Assembly: GCF_950295315.1 (NCBI RefSeq)
Contig: NC_080181.1
Coordinates: 37,415,375-37,479,374, forward strand
Length of the DNA stretch: 64,000 nt
Reading direction: 5' to 3'
Origin: Erinaceus europaeus
Taxonomy: Eukaryota; Chordata; Mammalia; Eulipotyphla; Erinaceidae
Positions within the stretch are counted from its first letter, which is position 1; each line of letters starts with the position of its first letter. Both the position numbers and the translations under genes were made by a program. Shown piece by piece: positions 23,820 through 36,149 of this stretch. The notes under the pieces are model-generated. The model ran no database searches. It had not been told where the DNA came from and was given only the letters and a program-made list of their open reading frames with translations.

Positions 23820-24236
23820 TTTTTATTATTATTTATGTATTCCCTTTTGTTGTCCTTGTTGTTTTTTATTGTTGTCGTCATTGTTGGATAGGACAGAGAG
23901 AAATGTAGAGAGGAGGGGAAGACAGGGGGGAGAGAAAGACACCTGAGGGGAATCAGGTGGCAGTGCAGCAGGTTGAACACACATGGCGCAAAGCGCAGGG
24001 ACCAGTGTAAGGATCCTGGTTCAAGCCCCTGGCTCTCCACCTGTAGGGGCGTCGCTTCACAAGTGGTGAAGTGAGTCTGCAGGTGTCTATCTTTCTCTCC
24101 CCATCTCTGTCTTCCCCTCCTCTCTCTATTTCTCTCTGTCCTGCCCAACAATGACATCAATATAACTACAACAACAATAAAGGGCAACAAAAGGGAAAAT
24201 AAATAAATAAGATAGACACCTGCAAACCTTACCTCC
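23820..24236 (-). repeat. SINE family A, split by another family A SINE
   Basis: The 3' half lies at 23,820-23,947, and the ATAGACACCTGCAAACC remnant resumes after 24,215. Confidence 0.8.
23948..24215 (+). repeat. SINE family A nested in an opposite-strand copy
   Basis: GGAATCAGGTGGCAGTGCAGC head to an AAATAAATAAATAAG tail; AGACACCTG lies at both edges. Confidence 0.9.
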
Positions 24237-24374
24237 CATTCTGTTAAACTGTCTCTCTTCTCTTGTAATCCTATTTCTTGATAGTGTCTCTTAATCTCTT
24301 TCATTTGTTTTAATGGCTTTTATTTTCACTGCCTTTTTTTTTGTTGACTTCTACATTAAATTGCTATTTTCCAA

Positions 24375-24502
24375 GGGGGGGGAGGCTGATAGCATAATGC
24401 TTATGCAAACAGAAATTTTTGCCTGAAGCTCCATAGTCCCAGGTTCTGTCCCCCACACCACCATAAGCCAGAGATGAGCAGGGCTCTGGTTAAAAAAAAA
24501 AA
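24375..24502 (+). repeat. SINE family D (reference description)
   Basis: Head with A box GATAGCATAATGCTTATGC and B box GGTTCTGTCCC, then CCACACCACCATAAGCCAG, GAGCAGGGCTCTGG and poly-A. It is about 120 bp, shorter than families A and B and without their body. Confidence 0.9.
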
Positions 24503-24503
24503 T

Positions 24504-24713
24504 GGGGTCTGGGTGATGGCACACCTGGTTGAGTGCACATGTTACAATGCTCAAAGACCCAGGTTCAAGCCCCCGGTCCCCATCTGCAGGGGGAAAGCTA
24601 TGCAGGTGGTGAAGCAGGGCTGCAGGTCTCTCTCTCTCTCTCTACCACCTCCTTCCCTCTCAACTTATGTCTATCTAGCCAATAAATAAATAAAGATAAT
24701 AACAAGAAAAAAA
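24504..24713 (+). repeat. SINE family B
   Basis: GGGTGATGGCACACCTGGTTG head, GGTTCAAGCCCCCGG B box and an AATAAATAAATAAAGATAA tail. Confidence 0.92.
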
Positions 24714-24802
24714 ATTGTTTTCCACTTTGGTGTCTGTTTTCTTGCAGATGTACTCTGCTGTGGTTTTGACTTATTATTTCTCTAATTGCTATTCTGAATT
24801 AA

Positions 24803-24998
24803 ATCTTTTATTTATTATTGGATAAAGAGAGAAACTGATAGCAGAGGGGATGATAGGGAGAAAGACAGAGAGATGCCTGAAGCCCTACTTCACCACTGAT
24901 GAAGCTTTTCCTCTATAAGTGGGAACCAGGGGCTTGAACCCGAGTCCTTGTGCACTGTAGTATGCGCTTAACCAGGTGTGCCACCATCTAACCTTCCC
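24803..24998 (-). repeat. SINE family B, diverged
   Basis: TTATTGGATAAAGAGAGAAAC, GGCTTGAACCCGAGTCC and CCAGGTGTGCCACCATC. Confidence 0.88.
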
Positions 24999-25175
24999 CA
25001 TTAGGAATTCATATTTCTCTGATAATTATTTCCATAATTCTAAATTCAGTGAACATCTTTAGGAGCGTATTTTCAAGGTCTTCAGGAGTTTTATGTAGGT
25101 ATATTGAAATTGGAGTTTGTTTTTTTTAAATAAATGAATAATTTATTTTTTCATTTTTATTTTATTTTATGTTAT

Positions 25176-25308
25176 TTTTGTTTATTAACAGGGCACTCAC
25201 TGTTCAGCTCTGGCTTATGATGGTATGAGGGATTGAACCTGGGACTTGACGGAGCCTCAGGCATGAGGGTCTGTTTGCATAACCACTATGCTATCTACCA
25301 CCGCCCTA
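25176..25308 (-). repeat. SINE family D
   Basis: CACTGTTCAGCTCTGGCTTA, GGATTGAACCTGGGAC and ACCACTATGCTATCTACC. Confidence 0.88.
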
Positions 25309-25774
25309 GAGTTTTCTTTAAACTGCTGTATTGGTCCGATGTTATAGGCAAATTACAGTATCTTCTCATTATGGTTGGCAGTGGGTGGCAGGAGCCTAAC
25401 TGGAACTAAATGATGACCATGAAGCAGTAGGCATAGACAAAACCAGGCACACGGGAGCTGGGTGGACTGAAGCTGGCAGTCCCCACAAATGTAACCACCC
25501 CACAGCAGAAGCCATGGCAGAGGTGATGTTGGTGCTGGCTGCAGCAGAAGCAGCAGCTAGAGCTGGCAGTGTTAGGAGCCCAGTAGGGCAGATGGCTGCA
25601 GCAGTGAAGTCCTCACTCAGTGGTGTGGAAGAGAACAGGGAGAAAAATTTTACTGAAATTGTGCCACCTGAATTCTGAGTCTTCTTTTTGTTGTTAGTTC
25701 TTCAGCAGTTCAAACTCATTTCTATGTTTGTCTTTGCATGGTGTTTTTTTATTATTTGTTCATTTGTTTTATTG
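25309..25774. other. CYFIP1 intron; contains a GC-rich stretch with a 54-codon ORF
   Basis: 25,430-25,680 is richer in GC than its surroundings. An uninterrupted ORF from ATG at 25,514 (MAEVMLVLAA AEAAARAGSV start, IVPPEF end) stops at TGA near 25,678. I do not recognise the product; it may be a processed-gene remnant or chance. Confidence 0.35.
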
Positions 25775-26140
25775 ATTGATCAATAAAATGATCAACAAGA
25801 CCATGGGATAAGAGGGATACAATTCCCACCACCAGAGTCCTGGATCCCATTCCCTCTATTGGAAACTTTCCTGTCTTTTATCTGTCTGGGAGTATGGACC
25901 CAGGATCATTATGGGGTGCAGAAGGTAGAGGGTCTGGCTTCTGTAATTGCTTCTCTGCTAGACATGGGCGTTGGCAAGTTGATCCACATCCCCAGCCTGT
26001 TTCTGTCTTTCTCTAGTGGGGTAGAACTCTGGAGAGGCAAGGTTCCATGACACATTGGTGAGGTCTTCTGCCCAGGGAGGTCAGGTTGGCGTCATTGTAG
26101 TATCTGCAGCGTTGTAGCTGAAAAGCATTAAGACATAAAG
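25775..26140 (-). mobile_element. L1 3'-UTR fragment
   Basis: AACAAGACCATGGGATAAGAG, then ATTCCCACCACCAGAG and GGTCTGGCTTCTGTAATTGC; same family as 12,465 and 31,575. Confidence 0.7.
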
Positions 26141-26389
26141 CAGGGCAAATTGTTAATCAGGAACCTAAAGGTAAGAATAAAGCAAATGGGATTTGGGGTC
26201 TCCCTTTAAATGTTGTTTTGTTATTGTTGTGTTGATAGCAACAAGAGCAAAAGACCACCATTTTGACCAGAAGCCCTGGCAATGACATAAAACAAAAACA
26301 AAAGAAACAAAAAAAAAGAAACTTAACAAAATTGAGATCATACAGGGCATGTTCTCTGATCACTGAGAACTCAATAGAAATCACTTACA

Positions 26390-26555
26390 GTGGTCCGGGA
26401 GGTGGCGCAGTGGATAAAGCATTGGATTCTCAAGTATGAGGTCCTGAGTTCCATCCCTGGCAGCACATGTACCAGAGTGATGTCTGGTTCTTTCTCTCTC
26501 TCCTCTTGTCTTTCTCATTAATAAATAAATAAAATCTTTAAAAAAAAAAAAATCA
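26390..26555 (+). repeat. SINE family C
   Basis: TGGTCCGGGAGGTGGCGCAG head, GAGTTCCATCCC B box, CATGTACCAGAGTGATGTC core, ATAAATAAATAAAATC tail. Confidence 0.93.
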
Positions 26556-26639
26556 CAAAATAATGATGGGAAAATCTCCATAGAGGTAGAACTTAGCACA
26601 TATAAAATAATAAAATAATAAAAACAAAACCCTAGAGTA

Positions 26640-26790
26640 TAGGATGGTGGAGACAGCATAATAGTCACATAATGCAAACAGACTGTCATGCCTGAGGCTC
26701 CAACATCCCAGGTCCAATCCCCCACACCACCATATGCCAGAGCTGAGTAGTGCTCTGGCAAAAGAAACACAAACTAACAAAAAAAACCCA
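26640..26790 (+). repeat. SINE family D
   Basis: GAGACAGCATAATAGTCAC head, CAGGTCCAATCCCCC B box and a GAGTAGTGCTCTGG end. Confidence 0.88.
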
Positions 26791-26794
26791 GAGT

Positions 26795-26897
26795 AGAGCT
26801 CAACTCGGGGTTGTAGTGGTACTAGAGGTTGAACCTCTGGTACCTCAGCTTGAGAGTCTTTTGTATAAACAGCTATGCTATTTTTCCCTGGCCCCAC
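26795..26897 (-). repeat. SINE family D, diverged
   Basis: GGTACTAGAGGTTGAACCTC and ACAGCTATGCTATTTTTCCC. Confidence 0.75.
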
Positions 26898-26917
26898 ACC
26901 TTGAGTAACCATGTTGA

Positions 26918-27202
<285 letters not shown>

Positions 27203-27242
27203 TAACTTCAAGATAAGGTGAAAAGTCACACATAGGAATGTT

Positions 27243-27328
27243 TTCTATAGGTGGAGAGCGGGGGGCTCGAACTGGGGTCTTTGCACTTTGTACTGTGTGT
27301 GCCTAACCTAGTGCACCACCTTATGCCC
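27243..27328 (-). repeat. SINE family A, 5' end only
   Basis: GGGGGCTCGAACTGGGGTC and CCTAACCTAGTGCACC: the reversed head without body. Confidence 0.8.
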
Positions 27329-27444
27329 TAATTTGAGTTTTTTTTCTCCTTTTTTTTCTTTGCGGGAAAGAGATCTGTTAACTATTGTGGACTTAGTCCC
27401 ATATGCATACTTTATTTCTGTTAATGTAAGGAGGAAATTATAAA

Positions 27445-27635
27445 ATCTAATTTTTTATTAGTGATTTAATAATGATTAATAAGACTATAAGATCACAGGG
27501 GTACAATTTCACACAGTTCCCAACATCAGAGTTCTTCCACATAACACTAACCCACTACCTAAGTCCTCCTCTGCCATCAAGTTCCAGGACCTGAACACCC
27601 CCTCCTCTAGTCCATTACTTTGGTGCAATACACCA
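27445..27635 (-). mobile_element. L1 3'-UTR fragment
   Basis: AATAAGACTATAAGATCACAG, GGGGTACAATTTCACACAG and ACTTTGGTGCAATACACC, as in the L1 3' UTR at 4,710. Confidence 0.72.
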
Positions 27636-27639
27636 AAAT

Positions 27640-27827
27640 CTAATCTGTTGGCTAGAGATAGTCAAAAATCGAGAGAGACGGGGGAGACAGGGAGAGATAG
27701 ACACCTGTAGCCCTGCTTCGCCACTTATGAAGCTTCCCCCCTGAAGGTGGGGACTGGGGGCTTGAACCTGGGTCTTTGCACACTGTAACGTACATTCAAC
27801 CAGATGCACTCGCAGCCAGCCCCCTCT
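27640..27827 (-). repeat. SINE family B
   Basis: TTGGCTAGAGATAGTC, GGGCTTGAACCTGGGTC and CAACCAGATGCACTCGC. Confidence 0.88.
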
Positions 27828-27950
27828 TTAAGATTCTTTGTTGACAAATATATGTCTTTCCTATTCTCCCAGTGATTCACACAGTAGCCAAGAGAAAGCT
27901 TGAAGCTCAGTTTATGGCCATAATTGCTAAAAACTTGGAAAAAACTTTAG

Positions 27951-28767
<817 letters not shown>

Positions 28768-29315
28768 AGTGGTGGGGAGTGGTGCACCTGGTTAAACCCA
28801 TATAAGGACCCAGGTAAAGAGTAAGGACCCAGGTTCAAGCCTCAACTCCCCTTCTGCAGCAGGGACACATAATGTCTTTTTCTTTTATCTATCTATCTAT
28901 CTCCCCCTACTCTCTCTCTCTTTTATTTTGCTTCCAGTTAAGGCTTGGTGCCAGCACTATGATTCAACTGCTACATGTGGCCATTTTTCCTTTTTTTTTT
29001 TTTTTCATTTTATTTGATAGGACAAAGAGAAATTGAGAGAAGATAGGGAAATAGAGAGGGAAAGAGAAAGGTAGTCATCTGCAGACCTGCTTCATCATTT
29101 GTGAAGTGACCCCACTGCAGGTGGGGAGCAGGGTCCCAAACCCAGGTCCTTACACAGGTCCTAGGTGCTCTACTGTTAGGCCCCCCCGTTCTCAATTTTT
29201 CTCTGTCCTATCGAATAAAATAGAAAAAAGGAAAAAATTGCCACCAAGAGCAGTAAACTCAGTACAGGCACATAGCTCTAGCTATAAACCTGGAGGCAAA
29301 AAAAAAAAAAAAAGA
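28768..29315 (+). repeat. SINE family B/A, split by an opposite-strand SINE
   Basis: The head GTGGGGAGTGGTGCACCTGG and body lie at 28,768-28,930. The tail TTCTCAATTTTTCTCTGTCC through CTGGAGGC plus A run resumes at 29,189. Confidence 0.75.
28931..29188 (-). repeat. SINE family A, nested
   Basis: GGCTTGGTGCCAGCACTATG, TTGATAGGACAAAGAGAAATTG and CTACTGTTAGGCCCCCC. Confidence 0.78.
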
Positions 29316-29799
29316 TAAATAAAAAAATAAGTAAATTAAATGTTTTATATTAAAAATAAAAGGAATTAAATATTGAAACCTTTTAGGCCGCATCTGGAGC
29401 CAGTCTAAAGCTTATGACTCTTCTCCCTGAGCTATTGTATATACAGCCTGAAGACAGTCAGGCCAGTCCAGGCTAAGGCCTCACTGCTATTGGCCCCTTT
29501 CTTTGTCTGTGCTGGTTGGAGATGACATACGTGATGGAAGATATTTCCCCCACTAGGGTCTGAGTTGACAGCAGGTGATAGATATACTGAGGGACTTTGG
29601 ACAAGGCAGGTATAGGACAGGGACAGTAGCATCCTTTCAGAATGGGTGTTCATGGCCTGACTTGTTGAGGGAGGAGTTCAAATCTGTTAAATTTCCAGCT
29701 TCGTTATTATCAAACTGTGCTGGCTTATTCTGAGTTTTCTTTTTGAGTACATACATTCTAGAGTCAACATACTGAACTTCAACTGGGTCAGCATCAGCT
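29316..29799. other. CYFIP1 intron, no recognised repeat
   Basis: No feature recognised. Confidence 0.5.
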
Positions 29800-29807
29800 G
29801 TACACAT

Positions 29808-30003
29808 TAATTTATTGTTATTATTATTGGATAGAGACAGAAAGTGAGGGGAGAAGGGGAAATAGAAAGGGAAAGAAGCAGAGAGATACCTAAACATCCC
29901 TGCTTCACCACTAATGAAACTTTCCCCCTGCAGGTAGGGACCAGGGACTTGAACCTGGGTTCTTACACACTATAATGTGTGCTTAACCAGGTGTGCCTTA
30001 TTT
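29808..30003 (-). repeat. SINE family B
   Basis: TATTATTGGATAGAGACAG, GACTTGAACCTGGGTTC and AACCAGGTGTGCC. Confidence 0.88.
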
Positions 30004-30167
30004 TCTCTACCTTATTACAATTCCCAGATGCACCAGGACATTGAAGACATGGAGTTTTGGTCTGAACGTGCAGTCTCCATTACTGAGGATGACATTGGCT
30101 AGCAGAATTTTATAGATGTCGTTACATCATATCAAATGTGTTCCTTCGAGACGTCTAGAAAGAAACT

Positions 30168-30365
30168 GGGGGCCAGGTGGTGGCACACCTGGTTAAGTGC
30201 TCACATTACAGTGCTCAGAGACCTGGGTTCAAGCCCTGGGTCCCCAGCTGCAGGGGGAAAGCTTCACAAATAGTGAAGCAGGGCTGCAGATGTCTCTCTC
30301 TCCCTCTTTTTCTCCCGGCTCCTCTCAATTTCTGTCCCTATCCAGTACTAAATAAATAGACATCT
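30168..30365 (+). repeat. SINE family B (reference description)
   Basis: Head GGGGGCCAGGTGGTGGCACA, B box GGTTCAAGCCC and body CCAGCTGCAGGGGGAAAGC, then a GTGAAGCAGGGCTGCAG stretch shared with family A. The tail is TTTCTGTCCCTATCCAGTAC plus AATAAATAA. It differs from A in head and tail but shares the middle. Confidence 0.93.
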
Positions 30366-30451
30366 AGTAACTAGCAACACAACGAGTAAGTAAAAGCTAA
30401 AATTTTTTTTTAAAGAGTCTAAATTTTATCAAATATACTTTTTTGCCTCTA

Positions 30452-30783
30452 TTTTTTTTTTTTTTTGCCTCCAGGGTTATTGCTGGGACTCGGTGCCTGC
30501 ACCATGAATCCACTGCTCCTGGAGGCTATTTTTTTCCTGCTTGTTGCCCATGTCGTTTTATTGTTGTTGTGGTTATTATTATTGTTGTTGTTGATATCAT
30601 TGTTGGATATGACAGAAATGGAGAGAAGAGAGGAAGATAGAGGAGGAGAGGAAGATAGACACCTGCAGACCTGCTTCACTGCTTGTGAAGTGACCCCCCC
30701 CTGCAGGTGGGGAGCCAGGGGCTCAAATCAGGATTCTTAAGCCAGTCCTTGCGCTTGGCGCTATGTGCATTTAACCCACCATT
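30452..30783 (-). repeat. SINE family A with distal tail
   Basis: Poly-T, GCCTCCAGGGTTATTGCTGG, CTGCTCCTGGAGGC and ATTTAACCCACC. Confidence 0.92.
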
Positions 30784-30846
30784 TTAGGGAAGATATTAGG
30801 CTCAGGAGATAAGTGGTTGTCTCCACAGTGGACATGGTGGGAGTAG

Positions 30847-31155
<309 letters not shown>

Positions 31156-31274
31156 TGAAGGGAGGGAGAGGCCAACTGTAAAATACTTTTCTCCACACAA
31201 TTTAGACTTTAGTTGGAATTTGTTCCCAGTCATAGCAAAAATAAAAGAAATATAGTGATAAAAATGCTTATCTG

Positions 31275-31557
31275 GTGAGTGGGGCGGTAGCACAGCAACT
31301 TAAGCACATGTGTCGCGAAGCGCAAGGGCCGGCATAAGGATACCAGTTCGAGCCCCCTGGCTCCCCACCTGCAGGGGAGTTGCTTCACAGGCAGTGAAGC
31401 AGGTCTGCAGTTGTCTATCTTTCTCTCCCCCTCTGTCTTCCCTTACTCTCTCCATTTCTCTCTGTCCTATCCAACAACAATGACAATAATAATAACTACA
31501 ACAATAAAAAACAATAAGGGCAACAAAAGGGAATAAATAAATAAATTTTAAAAAATG
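31275..31557 (+). repeat. SINE family A, short form
   Basis: GGGGCGGTAGCACAGCAAC head, CAGTTCGAGCCCCC B box and AAATAAATAAATTTT tail. Confidence 0.92.
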
Positions 31558-31574
31558 CTTCTCTGGGCATCGTA

Positions 31575-32690
31575 TAGACTTTTTAATTTATTTTTTATTT
31601 AAGAAAGGATAAATTAACAAAACCATAGGGTAGGAGGGGTACAACTCCACACAATTCCCACCACCCAATCTCCATATCCCATCCCCTCCCCTGATAGCTT
31701 TCCCATTCTGTATCCCTCTGGGAGCATGGACCCAGGGTCATTGTGGGTTGCAGAAGGTGGAAGGTCTGGCTTCTGTAATTGCTTCTCCGCTGAACATGGA
31801 CATTGACTGGTCGATCCATACTCCCAATCTGCCTCTCTCTTTCCCTAGTAGGGTGGGTCTCTGGGGAAGTGGAGCTCCAGGACACATTGGTGGGGTCTTC
31901 AGTCCAGGGAAGCCTGGCCGGCATCCTGATGGCATCTGGAACCTGGTGGCTGAAAAGAGAGTTAACATAACAAAGCCAAACAAATTGTTGAGCAATCATG
32001 GACCCAAAGGTTGGAATAGTGGAGAGGAAGTGTTGGGGGGTACTCACTGCAAACTCTAGTGCACTTCTGCTTTCAGGTATATATTTTGCAGTAGTTTATG
32101 GATACATGTGAACATATGATCTCTCTCACAGAACCTGGTCTATATCTAGGTTTTGGGACATTGTTAGAAAGTGATCCACCTGGGATGGAATTAGAGAATA
32201 CTATGAAAGGAAAGGCCTCACCCAAGTAATGAAGCTGAAGGGTTGTCATTCCACACCTGAAGTCTCTGGACACAGTCTGAGCTGAAGCATGTTGAGGTGG
32301 CAATCGTCGCATTGATTAGGTTGCAATTGGCAGATGCAATATTATTTGATATGGATTGGGAGAGGCATGCGGGAAAGTGGGTCCTATCCTAAGGTTCCAG
32401 GACTGGGGGAAATATAGTCTCTATAGTGGAGATGTGAGGTTCCTGCTGTCTTAGAGTTCAAAAAGACAATGGATAGTTAATGTTATCATCACATTAATTG
32501 GTAACTGGGTTAACTTTGAAAAGTCCTTTTGTTAGGGTTTGCTGTATAGTACCCAGTATCTTGTATGTAGCTGTGACATTGGTTGCTTCTGATCTACTTG
32601 GTCTAGGCTTTGGAGAGAGTCCGCATATCAAGTACACAGCCAATATATTAAAAATATATAGACAGTCTGTGTTTTAAAAGCTTCGAGACA
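31575..32690 (-). mobile_element. L1 3'-UTR-type repeat, 1.1 kb
   Basis: Begins at a T-rich end (TTTTTAATTTATTTTTTATT) and shares GGTACAACTCCACACAATTCC, GGACCCAGGGTCATTGTG and GGTCTGGCTTCTGTAATTGC with 12,465 and 25,775. The longest copy here; non-coding throughout. Class assignment rests on the complement matching the L1 3' end near 51,060. Confidence 0.65.
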
Positions 32691-32699
32691 TACAATTAA

Positions 32700-32899
32700 T
32701 TTTCCCCCTCTAATATTAACTAGTGATTTATATGACTACACTTTACTAGGAGTGTACATAAACACCATTCCCACCACCAAAAGACTGTGTCCCATCCCTC
32801 CCACCCCCACCCTCCACCAGCCCAGGAAGCCGCATGTCCACCCTCTCCCTCACCACAGGGGGAGGTTACTTTCGTGCCCTACTTTCAGTTTAGTCATAT
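32700..32899 (-). mobile_element. L1 3'-UTR fragment, left end of the L1 interrupted by ERVs
   Basis: ACCATTCCCACCACCAAAAG and GGTTACTTTCGTGCCCTAC resemble the L1 3' UTR at 4,620-4,730. It abuts the LTR at 32,900. Confidence 0.6.
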
Positions 32900-33254
32900 T
32901 GTTTTCTCCGGGCTGGCTTCACGGGTGGGTAACAGATGACCAGGGACACACAGCTCAGCAGAGAAGTAGTATTTCTTTATTCACAACCCAATGGTGCAAA
33001 AAACTAATCTAATCACCACACAATTTTTTCTTCCATCTTTCTCCTCCGGTGGCAGCGTCAGGAACTCAGGAAGTATGTATGGATAGGGGGCGGGGAGAAG
33101 GAAAGAGTGCCAACTAGCAAGGGCTAAACCAAATCTCCCGGAGGCAGGGGGAGTGAGACCAAACCAATGTAACAGAATGATCATGTAAATAGACCACAGC
33201 GTCAAGCAGTGTAACAGAAGGGATCCCAGAAGCAGAGCTAGAAGCATACCAACA
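32900..33254 (-). mobile_element. ERV 3' LTR
   Basis: 355 bp, same family as 18,300-18,661 (GGGATCCCAGAAGCAG and GCATACCAACA shared), with an AATAAA at 32,981-32,976. It is preceded on its own strand by a purine tract, so it is the 3' LTR of a provirus piece rather than a solo LTR. Confidence 0.85.
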
Positions 33255-33272
33255 ATTCCCCCTTTTCTTTTT
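33255..33272 (-). promoter_or_regulatory. ERV polypurine tract
   Basis: On the - strand AAAAAGAAAAGGGGGAAT directly abuts the LTR start TGTTGG; such tracts prime plus-strand DNA synthesis. Confidence 0.8.
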
Positions 33273-33832
33273 AACTAATTAACCATAGTATCAGGAGTGG
33301 GGTGAACAGAAACCTATGTCGTACAGGCATTTTCAAAAAAGAAACTGGTACAAACATGGAGGAACAAGTAAGCAACGAGAACCAGTGTGATGCCAAGGGA
33401 AGGCCTGAGAGGGGCGTTTCTTGCCTCTGTGGGCAAGGCTTTATCAAGCTAAATGACCCTTCTTGCGTCTGTGGGCTTTTCTTGTCTCAACGGGCGTTTC
33501 CTGCCTCTGGGCATTACCTAGCAAGGAGGGAAGGGGTATAGCCTATAGAGTCCCCAGGCAGCTGGCTGCAGTCTGTCTTTGAGAAACCCAGCAGCATAAA
33601 GGAAAGCTACGGTAGAGTTGTGTACCAGTAAGTCCGATAGAAGTGCCAGTTCAAAGCAGATATCCACCGAAGAATTGTCGGGGGGGGTGTGTGTGAATTG
33701 TTGCTTGAGGAAGGTCAGCCACTGGAATTCTGCTTTTCTGTAGAGAACTTGACAGCTGCAATTTACTTACTATGAAACAAAACTTGTAGCAGGTTAGAAG
33801 TTTACCACAATTGATAACCCGATAATTATAAT
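33273..33832 (-). mobile_element. ERV internal remnant, 3' end
   Basis: About 560 bp between the purine tract and the L1 junction, with no long ORF on the proviral strand. No retroviral protein recognised. It contains a (GTGT) run and a G run near 33,681-33,694. Confidence 0.5.
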
Positions 33833-34279
33833 TGGTAACGACTCATAGTTTTCAGTATACAAGTCTTTCACTTCTTTGGTCAACTGTATTCCTAAGTATT
33901 TTATTGATTTTGTTGAAACAGTAAATGGGAGTGATTTCTGGATGTCTTCTTCAGATTTAGTGTTTACATAAAGAAATGCCACTGATTTTTGTACATTGAT
34001 TTTATAGCCTGACACTTTGCTATATTGCCTAATAACTTCCAGTAGTTTTCTGCTGAATTCTTTAGTTTTTCTATGTATACTATCATATCATCTGCAAATA
34101 GTGAGAGCTTGACTTCTTCCCTTCCAATCTGTATTCCTTTGATTTCTTTCTCTTGCCTGATTGCTATGGCAAGAACTTCCAATACTATGTTGAAGACTAA
34201 TGGTGACAGTGGACAGCCTGTCAATCTCTTCATTTAATTCTCTTGTTGATTCTCTGCTTTGTTGATCTGTCTAAGTGTG

Positions 34280-34285
34280 AGAGTG
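34280..34285. other. Target-site duplication, left (AGAGTG)
   Basis: Identical hexamer at 34,756-34,761; removing the LTR restores continuous L1 sequence. Confidence 0.88.
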
Positions 34286-34755
34286 TGTTGTTTTCGCCGG
34301 GCTATGTTGTTTTCTCCAGGCTGGCTTCACGGGCGGGTAAGAGACGACCAGGGACTCATGGTTGAGCTGTAGGCAGTATCTCTTTATTCATGCAGGACGC
34401 AGCACAATCTAAGCTGAGCTAAGCTAAGCTAAACTAAAGTACCCTAAAACTCACAATGCTGTCTTTATATATACTTGCCAAGTAGGGTGGAAACAGGATG
34501 TGACATAGAGAGGGTGGAGAGAAAAGTGACTGGTGAAAATCAGAGTGTGACAGGGAGAGGATCAGGGTGTGACAAGGAGAGGGGTTGGAGCAGGTGAGAA
34601 TTCTACCACTAAACCACCAATACCCTGGAGGGAAGGTGGTGCTTGTTAACAGAGGTTATGTAAATAGAATGAAGTGGTTATGTAAATAGAATAGTGTTGA
34701 GCAGGGGGGACTTAAACCAAATGAAACAGAAGGGGTTTTTAAAAGCATACCAACA
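34286..34755 (-). mobile_element. Solo ERV LTR inserted in L1
   Basis: 470 bp, TG...CA, AATAAA at 34,388-34,383, terminal GCATACCAACA shared with the LTRs at 18,300 and 32,900. A longer variant: the first ~19 bp at its 3' end are duplicated (TGTTGTTTTCGCC then TGTTGTTTTCTCC), and it carries extra central sequence. Confidence 0.88.
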
Positions 34756-35241
34756 AGAGTGGGGTGTTAAAGTCTCCCACTATTATTGTATTACTATTGA
34801 TGTATTTTTGAAGTTCTTTCAATCGGTACTTGATGTATTTAGATGGTCCCTCATTGGGTGCATAGATGTTAATATTTTTTAAGTCTTCTTGGCTGATCCT
34901 CTAATCATTATGTAATATCCTTGTCTATCTTTTATTTATTTAATTTAAAATCTATTGTGTCTGAGATGAGAATGGCTGTTCCTGCCTTTTTTTGTGGTCT
35001 GTTAGCCTGTATGATAGTTTTCCATCTTTTCACTTTAAGTCTGTGTTTATCTTGTTGTGTCAGATGGGATTCTTGCAAGCAGCATATGGTTGGGCTATGT
35101 TTTCTGATCCACCACCCCCCCCGTGCCTTTTGATGGGTGAGTTTATGCCATTGACATTTATTGATATTATGGATTTAATGTATTGTAGTGCCATTGTACA
35201 ACAAATTTTTATTTGCTCTCATATATTGCAAGTGTTATAGT

Positions 35242-36125
35242 GATGTTCTTGTTTTTAAAAGGTCTTTTAGAACCTCTTTCAGGGCCGGTTTGGTGATGGT
35301 TGCTTCCTTTAACCGTTGTTTGTCTAAGAAGGTTTTTATCCCTCCATCTAATTTGAATGAAAGTCTACCAGGATATATTATCCTTGGTTGAGACCTTTTT
35401 TCATTCAGGGTTCAATAGATATCTTGCCATTCTCTTCTGGCTTTTAGAGTTTGAGTGGAGAAGTCTGCTGATAGTCTTATGGGTTTTCCCCTGTATGTGA
35501 CTTTTTGTTTTTCTCTTGCAGCCTTCAGGTTCCTTTCTTTATCCTTACTTCTTCTCATTGTCACTGTGATGTGTCTTGGTGTCCTCAGGTCTGGGCTGGT
35601 TCTGTTTGGAACTCTCTGGGCCTCTTGAATTTTAATATCCTTTCTGTTATTCAGGTCTGGGAAGTTTTCTTCTATAATTTCCTCTAGAATGTTTCCTTCC
35701 CCTTCCTCTCTTTCTTCCTCTGGCAGGCCAATTATATGAATGTTACTTCTTTTGAGATCATCCCATATGTCTCTGTTGTTGTTTTCAGTGTCTCTCAGTC
35801 TCTTTTTGAGTTCTTTCACCTCTTTCTTAGTTTTCTCTAACTATCCTCTGTCTGACTAATTCTGTTTTCTGCTTATTAGTCTGCTTTCCCTTCCCTCAGC
35901 TTCTTTCCTCAGTTCAGCTATTTCAGCTTTCAGTTCTCTAATTGCCTCAAGATAGTATTTTCCTTGGGGGGTCTCAACTGTTGTTTCCCTAATACTGCCA
36001 TTCCTTTCCTCCAATGTTGTTTTCATTTCTGTAATTAATAAGTTTATTATTGCTTGCATACTTTTCTTATCTATGGTTACTTCTGGTTGATTTATAGTTT
36101 CTTCTGGGCTCTTGTCTTCATTCAT
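35242..36125 (-). pseudogene. L1 ORF1p of the second L1, broken
   Basis: The N-terminus is near 36,125 (MNEDKSPEET), followed by a coiled coil, then NNIRI-like SNIHIIGLPE EE, EAQRVPNRTS, REKQKVTYRG KPIRLS and ARREWQDIY, then decay toward 35,242. A frameshift separates the coiled coil (35,856) from the rest (35,819). Confidence 0.85.
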
Positions 36126-36149
36126 TGTAGTAGCAGTTTTGTTCTTGAT

